Below, in pieces: positions 58,633 through 64,000 of a stretch of DNA of 64,000 nucleotides. Positions within the stretch are counted from its first letter, which is position 1, and every line of letters begins with the position of its first letter. The position numbers and the translations under genes are program-made. The notes below the pieces were generated by a model. It did not search any database. It saw nothing but the letters and a program-made list of their open reading frames with translations, and had not been told where the DNA came from. The stretch is from Gillisia sp. (GTDB lineage Bacteria > Bacteroidota > Bacteroidia > Flavobacteriales > Flavobacteriaceae): contig JAGXIL010000050.1 of assembly GCA_024635655.1 (NCBI GenBank), positions 1 to 64,000 on the forward strand. Reading direction: 5' to 3'.

Positions 58633-60048
58633 ATGAACCCGCCTTCACCACCAATAGCTTCAAAGCCTTCTCTCTGGCAGGAACTGCGGAACGCCATTCG
58701 CGGCACTGAAGTCGATTACACAAAAATTGGCCTTCGCAGGGCAATATTTTTACTGGGAGTACCTATGATCCTGGAGTTGGTCATGGAATCTACTTTTGCC
58801 GTGGTCGATATATATTTTGTGGGAAAACTGGGGGCCTCTGCGGTTGCCACTGTAGGCCTAACAGAAACATATCTATTCCTGCTCTATTCCATAGCCATGG
58901 GATTGTCTTTGGCGGTAACTGCAATTATCGCCCGCAGGATTGGGGAGAAAAACAAAGGCGATGCCGGAATTTCTGCCGTACAATCTGTTTTCCTGGCAAT
59001 CCTTGCTGCTATACCTTTTGCCGTTGCCGGAATCTTTTATTCCAAAGAGTTACTTGCTTTGATGGGTGCAGATTCGTGGTCGATACAATATGGATATGTG
59101 TATACCCAGTGGATGCTGGGAGGAAACGCAGTCATCATGCTGCTGTTTGTGATCAACGCTATTTTTCGCGGCGCCGGGGATGCTGCAATTGCCATGTGGA
59201 TACTTTTTCTTTCAAACGGGATCAATATTATTCTGGACCCTTTATTGATCTTTGGCTGGGGACCCATTCCTGCTATGGGAATTGAAGGTGCTGCAATTGC
59301 AACCAATTTTGGCAGGGGGGTGGGGGTACTGGTTCAGCTTTATGTTTTGGTGAGGGGTGGCCGGCATATCAAGATCCTGTTTTCACATATCAGGTGGCAT
59401 ACTGCAGATATGAAGAACATTTTCCACACCTCCCTTGGTGGGGTGGGGCAAATGATCATCGCCATGACCTCGTGGATCTTCCTGATGCGTATTCTGGCTT
59501 ATGTAGGCAGTGAAGCTGTGGCTGGAGCTACCATTGCCCTGCGTCTCATGATGTTCACCATGATGCCGGCGTTTGGACTGGCAAATGCCGCGGCTACATT
59601 AGTGGGGCAGAACCTTGGAGCTAAAGATCCCGAACGCGCAGAAATGGCAGTTTGGAAGATCGGAATTTATACGATGATCTTTCTGGTGTTCGTTTCCTTT
59701 ATCTACTTTTTCTACAATGAACCCCTTATGCAAATCTTTACTGAAAATCCTGCGGTAATTGCCATTGGTGGAGAATGGCTGAAGATCATCTCTTATTCGT
59801 ATTTTGTTTATGGCTGGTGGATGGTCTCTACGCAGGCTTTTAATGGCGCCGGAGACACCTATACGCCCACTCGTATCAACTTTGTATTTTTCTGGCTCCT
59901 CCAGATCCCCCTGGCTTACGTGCTTGCGATAGAAATGGATTGGGATCATTCCGGGGTATTCTGGGCTGTCTTTGCTTCTGAAACTCTTGCCGGCCTATAT
60001 ACCTTGTGGTTGTTTAGCAGAGGAAAATGGAAAAAAACCCAGGTTTAA
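58633..60048 (+). CDS. MATE-family efflux transporter
   Basis: 471 residues with twelve hydrophobic helices and the paired internal halves of the MATE fold (MILELVMESTFAVVDIYFVGKLG in the first helix pair, LMMFTMMPAFGLANAAATLVGQNLGAKD in the second). The NorM-type Na+/H+ coupled export of cationic drugs or metabolites is the family activity; the actual substrate is unknown. Stand-alone, read towards the terminator at 60141. Confidence 0.92.
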   Translation: MNPPSPPIASKPSLWQELRNAIRGTEVDYTKIGLRRAIFLLGVPMILELVMESTFAVVDIYFVGKLGASAVATVGLTETYLFLLYSIAMGLSLAVTAIIARRIGEKNKGDAGISAVQSVFLAILAAIPFAVAGIFYSKELLALMGADSWSIQYGYVYTQWMLGGNAVIMLLFVINAIFRGAGDAAIAMWILFLSNGINIILDPLLIFGWGPIPAMGIEGAAIATNFGRGVGVLVQLYVLVRGGRHIKILFSHIRWHTADMKNIFHTSLGGVGQMIIAMTSWIFLMRILAYVGSEAVAGATIALRLMMFTMMPAFGLANAAATLVGQNLGAKDPERAEMAVWKIGIYTMIFLVFVSFIYFFYNEPLMQIFTENPAVIAIGGEWLKIISYSYFVYGWWMVSTQAFNGAGDTYTPTRINFVFFWLLQIPLAYVLAIEMDWDHSGVFWAVFASETLAGLYTLWLFSRGKWKKTQV

Positions 60049-60140
60049 ATTTGCATATAAAGTGAGCATGTAAAAAAAACGTATAGGCCGGGTTTTCAGT
60101 CAACTTCATCATCTTCTGTAATGAGCATTAAGACAAGAAA

Positions 60141-60179
60141 AAACCCCAAGGCTATAATTGGGGGGAGCCTTAGGGGTTT
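60141..60179 (-). terminator. strong terminator hairpin on the minus strand
   Basis: Arms AAACCCCAAGGCT (60141-60153) and AGCCTT-A-GGGGTTT (60166-60179, one bulged A) with a 12-nt loop; on the minus strand it is followed by TTTTTTCTTGTC. The plus strand has no T run. It implies a transcript coming from the right, although no intact gene lies there. Confidence 0.7.
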
Positions 60180-60318
60180 CGTTGGGGTACTGGGGTACAA
60201 TATTTGTAATATGCGGTGAGCATTTCTTTGGCAAACCTAATCCCAATTCGATTAATCCGCAAGCCACATAATTATTTATAATATCTATCGTTTCTGGATG
60301 AGAATCCTGCCTTATCAC
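60148..60318 (-). pseudogene. small broken gene ending at the terminator
   Basis: From a GTG at 60318 one frame reads IRQDSHPETIDIINNYVACG and then LIELGLG; the neighbouring frame continues FAKEMLTAYYKYCTPVPQRNP and stops with TAA inside the first arm of the terminator. Joined by a one-base shift near 60230 this would make about 55 residues ending exactly at the terminator, the normal place. I recognise no family. Possibly decayed, possibly a sequencing slip. Confidence 0.4.
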
Positions 60319-60337
60319 CGTGCGGCTGCTTTAGATC

Positions 60338-60442
60338 TCATTTTAAACTTTTTAGGAAAATTTTGAAGAACCATCTGAAAAGTAATATAACCCACACCCC
60401 TACAAAAACAATTAAAAATGATATTAAAATTTGAGTGAGCAC
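60338..60442 (-). CDS. possible 34-residue membrane peptide
   Basis: GTG start at 60442; the product LTQILISFLIVFVGVWVILL continues FRWFFKIFLKSLK, one hydrophobic helix with a basic aromatic tail. It has no ATG and no neighbour support; listed because the composition is that of real small membrane proteins. Confidence 0.25.
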   Translation of the reverse strand: MLTQILISFLIVFVGVWVILLFRWFFKIFLKSLK

Positions 60443-60565
60443 TTTAATTATAAAAGGCTATAAAACAAAAATTGAATTATGATTAGATAAAAATGTCAAA
60501 TGGTGACCTGGATCCAATGACATTTATTAGACAATTGTATACTAAAAACAAAACTGCGGAAAAAT

Positions 60566-61198
60566 TTACCTCCTTATCAAATGCCGTAGATCCTGCTTCA
60601 AAATATTTCCTTTAATACCTTTTTTAGAAGAAAGGTAATTTAGAATCTGATCTTCTTTAAGCTGATAAGTTTCCCTGAGGCCCAAAATGATCTTTTTTAG
60701 GTAATGTTCATTGGGGGCATTGATCTCTGTCTCCAAAAAATCAATATTGGTAAAGGTGAAGATGGGTAAGCCTTCCTCATGGCCTAAATGCAGGATCTTT
60801 CCATACCACGTTTCCGGTTTGGTAATGAGAAATCCGGATTTTACGGCTAAAGTAAGATCAGGTTCCAGATTTCCTTTAAATCGTATTTCCTGTTTTACCA
60901 ATTCTGAAAATTGATCAGTGGCAATGAGATACATTTTGCCCAGGGTTATGCTGTTCTCATCCGGCCGGATAAAGGCTGCGCCACCTCCGCTCCAGGTTTT
61001 GGAACGTTTGGCAAAATACAATTCTGCTTTGATCTCTATAGGTTTTGTTGCTGCAGGTGATGTTTTATTTGTGCAACCGGTGTAAGTTCTAAATGATCCT
61101 TCAGGTCTTCCGCCGGAGATATAGCAGGTAAACCTTTCTTCCTGTAAATTTGAGCCGTAGCAGGCATACCATACGTGTCCAAAATTTTCTTTGTTCAA
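60566..61198 (-). CDS. gamma-glutamylcyclotransferase-like protein
   Basis: About 210 residues. The start is uncertain: only TTG codons are available, at 61198 (10 residues before WYACYGSNL, normal for the family) or 61225. The GGCT loop motif YACYGSNL is at residues about 11-18; a TWSGGGAAFIRPDE segment follows in the middle and the C-terminal helix. Members cyclise gamma-glutamyl groups to 5-oxoproline; the catalytic Glu could not be fixed by eye. Single gene. Confidence 0.72.
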   Translation of the reverse strand: MNKENFGHVWYACYGSNLQEERFTCYISGGRPEGSFRTYTGCTNKTSPAATKPIEIKAELYFAKRSKTWSGGGAAFIRPDENSITLGKMYLIATDQFSELVKQEIRFKGNLEPDLTLAVKSGFLITKPETWYGKILHLGHEEGLPIFTFTNIDFLETEINAPNEHYLKKIILGLRETYQLKEDQILNYLSSKKGIKGNILKQDLRHLIRR

Positions 61199-61301
61199 AG
61201 TGTTTTTTTTTATTAATATAAACAAAGAAAATTAAGGTACTTCAAGATATTATTTATAATTCAGGAAATGAATAGGTAGACTTAATTCTGCTTAATCCAA
61301 A

Positions 61302-61844
61302 CTATTGCATACCGTCTACTTTCAGGTGACTCACCAATTTAATATGTGCCAGATGGTGATTCCCGTGCCAACTATAATGCCCGGTAAGTTCAGATATAGT
61401 CATTTTCCTATCGCCATTCGGGTGGATCAGCTTTCGCTGCCATTGGTCTGCAGTAAGGCTGGAAAGCAAAGTGGCCCATCGGTTGTGAATGCCCTCCAAA
61501 ATTTTAATTGCCGGCGCCACGGAAAATTGTTTAGAATCGGGAAGTTCTGCCCAACGGTCTTCCAGGTAAGGTCTTATTATTGGGCTTTCTTCAGTCAAAG
61601 CCAGTTTTAAACGAATGAATCCGTTCATATGACTGTCAGAACAATGATTTATTACTTGTCTTATGGTCCACCCATCCGGTCGGTATGGAGTATAAAGTTG
61701 CTTTTCGCTTAGACCATCCACCTCCAGGCGGAGTCGTGTCGGGAAGGAGCTGATCTGTTCAATATAACCGTTGAGAATATTTTTCGTGAAGGTTGTTGGT
61801 TTTAGGAATTTTCCTATAGGATATTTAAGGTCTTCTGCATTCAT
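61302..61844 (-). CDS. DinB/YfiT-family metal-dependent protein
   Basis: 180 residues. Four-helix bundle with the metal His triad: His67 in VINHCSDSHMN and the pair in GHYSWHGNHHLAHI near the C-terminus. The family includes YfiT and the bacillithiol-S-transferase group that conjugate a low-molecular-weight thiol. Length and PYRPDGWTIRQVINH motif agree. Stand-alone. Confidence 0.9.
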   Translation of the reverse strand: MNAEDLKYPIGKFLKPTTFTKNILNGYIEQISSFPTRLRLEVDGLSEKQLYTPYRPDGWTIRQVINHCSDSHMNGFIRLKLALTEESPIIRPYLEDRWAELPDSKQFSVAPAIKILEGIHNRWATLLSSLTADQWQRKLIHPNGDRKMTISELTGHYSWHGNHHLAHIKLVSHLKVDGMQ

Positions 61845-61977
61845 TGGCCGGTAAAGAGTATTATGGAAAATTATTTGATCAGAGGTTAAACAGTAAATTT
61901 TGATTATGCCCGGGAATTTTCATTTCCGTATTTTATCATATTCTACTATAAGGGAATGATATAAAAAAATTTCTTTT

Positions 61978-62133
61978 TCATTCAACAAACCACAAAAAGT
62001 AGCCCAGTAGTCCCATCATGATGATACTGCCTATGACCGTAAGGCTTCTGAAAAGCAAAAAATCCCAATTGATCTCGTTGATATAATCTTTAACGGAAGG
62101 TGTCTTTTCCATATCTTTTTGCCGGATTTCCAT
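61978..62133 (-). CDS. 51-residue INWD membrane protein, copy 1
   Basis: ATG at 62133 (complement), stop TGA at 61978-61980. The N-terminal 20 residues are charged (MEIRQKDMEKTPSVKDYINE), then INWDFLLFRS, then one hydrophobic helix (LTVIGSIIMMGLLGYFLWFV). Too short for a standard gene finder but clearly related to the reading at 62480: the same charged start, INWD, a basic residue and helix of equal length. Function unknown. Confidence 0.65.
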   Translation of the reverse strand: MEIRQKDMEKTPSVKDYINEINWDFLLFRSLTVIGSIIMMGLLGYFLWFVE

Positions 62134-62479
62134 AATTCACAATTTAGAGGTGGATTATGTTAACGCAATAGTGATTCCAAAATTTTAATCTAAATATGTA
62201 TTAGGATGATGAATTTACTGTTAATTCTTAAGGAAACATTAATCAGTTATAACTTACGGTATTATTATTTCCTGCTTCTTCCTGATAACCAGCGTAAATA
62301 GCTGCTTTTTGCAACTGATCATATATTAGAAAAATACATATATTTTTGTGGACAATTTAACACCCGCCGCATATTCTCCACGGGCGAGTTTGGTGGGAAT
62401 CATGTGATTTTCTACAGATTAGGGTTAAAATTGATGATCAATCCGGAAAATATAGAATAATTTTAGCTCATAGAGTTGT
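62134..62479. other. 346-bp intergenic stretch between the INWD genes
   Basis: Holds no gene that I can support. A plus-strand frame near 62360-62460 reads ...STGEFGGNHVIFYRLG without start codon or family. It presumably holds the promoter of the copy-1 gene. Confidence 0.3.
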
Positions 62480-62632
62480 TCATGAAAACAACCATAAATA
62501 TATTACAACTACAATAAGTATTAAACTTCCCAGAACCAATTGGCCTTTTAAAAATAACCAGTCCCAATTGATCTGTGACATGTAGCTTTTCGAATAATCC
62601 TTTTCTCCTTTTGAATTTGCTTTTGCTTTCAT
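62480..62632 (-). CDS. 50-residue INWD membrane protein, copy 2
   Basis: ATG at 62632 (complement), stop TGA ending at 62480. MKAKANSKGEKDYSKSYMSQ is followed by INWDWLFLKG and the helix QLVLGSLILIVVVIYLWLFS. Both copies have D-Y about four residues before the block, INWD, and a helix of about 20 residues; the two genes face the same way, about 350 bp apart. Function unknown. Confidence 0.65.
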   Translation of the reverse strand: MKAKANSKGEKDYSKSYMSQINWDWLFLKGQLVLGSLILIVVVIYLWLFS

Positions 62633-62821
62633 GGCCAGTGATCTAAAGTGTGTCTAAACCAGTAGGGAAGGTCTATTTAATAAGACGAAAAAAATCGGTA
62701 AATGTTTCAGTTTTGTAATATTTTAACAGCAGCCAAAATGGAGCACCTCCGGTTGAAATTATAACAATAGACCTATATCGAATTAGTAAATTAATTCTCC
62801 TGTTCTGGATTTAGAAAAAAG

Positions 62822-62977
62822 CGGCAAATGGAGTGATAGCCGCACCAGGAATTCCGGAATACAGTCCTGAAATATTTCATCTAAATGGGCTATGGTATCT
62901 GTGGAAAATGTTTGTGCAGATACAGGTAAACTTTTCAATGCAAAAAGCAGGAGCAGAAAGACAGCTCTACAATCCTT
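62822..62977 (-). pseudogene. serine hydrolase N-terminal remnant
   Basis: After a stop codon (complement of 62978-62980) the minus strand reads RAVFLLLLFALKSLPVSAQ, a signal peptide, then TFSTDTIAHLDEIFQ; one base shift near 62863 leads to GLYSGIPGAAITPFAA, the typical IPGAA strand of class C beta-lactamase-like enzymes. No start codon and no SxxK, so only a fragment. Complements the two intact serine hydrolases in this window. Confidence 0.55.
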
Positions 62978-62987
62978 TCAGTTTCTT

Positions 62988-62995
62988 TAAATTTG
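62988..62995 (+). promoter_or_regulatory. candidate -7 box of the decarboxylase gene
   Basis: TAAATTTG is an exact match to TAnnTTTG, 44 nt before the ATG. No TTTG stands at the usual distance upstream, so the promoter is uncertain. Confidence 0.3.
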
Positions 62996-63039
62996 TGTTC
63001 CCAAAAAGCATTTTGCAAAAAAAGTTGAAAAATATATAC

Positions 63040-64000
63040 ATGAATAACAGCATAAAGTCCCGCATCCTTCGCCTTCAGGAAAGGTCTGCCACCCTCGATC
63101 CTTCCCAGGAGCAGCGCGATGATCTACTGAAGGATTTACAGGGATATACTAATAAATTTTTGAACAATATTGACAACGGGAAATACTATAATTCAGAAAA
63201 AGCCAACAAAAATGCCTTTTCTATAGGTACGAAGCCAAAGCTGTTGAAGGAGATCCTGAAGATCTATGCTAATGAAGTAGCTTCCAAAGGGATCAAAGCG
63301 GCATCTGCAGGACACCTTGGCTATATTCCCGGTGGCGGAATCTACAGCTCTGCCCTGGCCGATTACCTGGCTGATATTACCAATGAATATGCGGGAATCT
63401 CATTTGCATCTCCGGGGGCTGTGGCCATGGAGCAGGAATTGCTTGATTGGATGAAGGGCCTTTTCGGGTTTCCGGAATCTGCAGTGGGGAATTTAACCTC
63501 AGGGGGTTCAATAGCGAACCAAATCGCCCTGACTGCAGCCCGTGACCGCCACGGGATCAAAGGGGCAAAGATAGAGCAGAGTGTGGTTTATTTGAGTCCG
63601 CAGCTCCATCATTGCAACCATAAGGCACTCCGCATCATTGGCCTGGAAGATGTTATCCTGAGAGAGCTGAAACTGGACTCCCATTCCAGAATCATAGCCG
63701 GGGATCTGGCCGGACAGATCCAAAAAGATAAAGAGGCAGGATTAAACCCGTTCCTTGTGATCGCTTCTGCAGGGACAACAGATACCGGCGCGGTAGATCC
63801 GTTAAAAGATCTTGGGGAAATTGCCGAGGAGCACAACCTCTGGTATCATGTGGATGCCGCTTATGGAGGGTTCTTTATTCTTAGCCAGGAGCGGAAAAAG
63901 CTTTTTAATGGTATTGAACTGGCAGATTCCCTCGCTGTAGATCCGCATAAATCTTTGTTTTTACCCTTTGGGCTTGGGGCAATCCTGGTAAAGGATAAAG
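63040..64000 (+). CDS. PLP-dependent group II decarboxylase (partial, runs off window)
   Basis: 320 codons from the ATG at 63040, still open at the window end. Fold-type I PLP enzyme of the glutamate/aromatic decarboxylase group: GNLTSGGSIANQIALTAARD holds the PLP phosphate, LSPQLHHCNHKA with the stacking His, WYHVDAAYGG with the PLP Asp, and the Schiff-base Lys304 in VDPHKSLF. The substrate cannot be chosen without the C-terminus. Confidence 0.88.
   Translation, partial: MNNSIKSRILRLQERSATLDPSQEQRDDLLKDLQGYTNKFLNNIDNGKYYNSEKANKNAFSIGTKPKLLKEILKIYANEVASKGIKAASAGHLGYIPGGGIYSSALADYLADITNEYAGISFASPGAVAMEQELLDWMKGLFGFPESAVGNLTSGGSIANQIALTAARDRHGIKGAKIEQSVVYLSPQLHHCNHKALRIIGLEDVILRELKLDSHSRIIAGDLAGQIQKDKEAGLNPFLVIASAGTTDTGAVDPLKDLGEIAEEHNLWYHVDAAYGGFFILSQERKKLFNGIELADSLAVDPHKSLFLPFGLGAILVKDK

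Overview
The window reads as a chromosomal segment of a marine-type member of the Bacteroidota, most likely family Flavobacteriaceae (Gramella/Salegentibacter-like). The signs are the AT-rich intergenic DNA, promoters of the form TTTG-N19-TAnnTTTG instead of -35/-10 boxes, A-rich leaders instead of strong Shine-Dalgarno sequences, many lipoproteins with signal peptidase II cysteines, and families typical of the group (BatA/DUF58/MoxR operon, CruF carotenoid hydratase, fasciclin lipoprotein, CarboxypepD_reg protein). No rRNA, tRNA, CRISPR array, intact insertion sequence or prophage was seen.

Layout. 0.2-8.0 kb: a tightly coupled operon DUF4159, MoxR ATPase, DUF58, BatA-like, DUF4175-like and a last membrane protein, probably a cell-envelope stress/secretion complex. 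8.4 kb: a BLUF photoreceptor-like protein with a substituted key glutamine. 8.9-12.0 kb: a four-gene operon of unknown function. 12.3 kb: HMCES/YedK DNA-crosslink protein. 12.9-14.0 kb: ECF sigma factor and a membrane protein. 14.5-23.7 kb: secreted peptidases/hydrolases and lipoproteins. 23.8 kb: three-PAS hybrid-less histidine kinase. 26.1-30.1 kb: YbbP/YbbA ABC exporter divergent from TesA-like esterase. 30.2-36.1 kb: a 1213-residue SARP/BTAD-TolB-TPR regulator divergent from two tandem cupredoxin-like lipoproteins, with a perfect 18-bp palindrome lying on the regulator's own promoter. 36.6-41.6 kb: serine hydrolase and a large BNR-repeat protein. 41.9-45.9 kb: carotenoid genes crtD-like, cruF, crtY and, convergent, a CrtA-like monooxygenase, which together point to a monocyclic, hydroxylated and perhaps ketolated carotenoid. 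46.5 kb: a prokaryotic ionotropic glutamate receptor-like channel with a TVGYG filter. 47.6-56.1 kb: PhzF, two paralogous small membrane proteins, XseA/XseB, a frameshifted fasciclin lipoprotein and an acyltransferase. 56.9-64.0 kb: M20 peptidase, MATE pump, a GGCT-like protein, a DinB/YfiT protein, two very short paralogous INWD membrane proteins and the start of a PLP-dependent decarboxylase cut by the window end.

Several intergenic stretches hold recognisable debris of genes: a multicopper oxidase piece and a short-chain dehydrogenase piece (38 kb), a berberine-type FAD oxidase tail (46 kb), and a serine hydrolase N-terminus (62.9 kb). The most interesting candidates for something new are the regulator/cupredoxin locus with its promoter palindrome, the glutamate receptor-like channel, the BLUF variant and the INWD mini-proteins.
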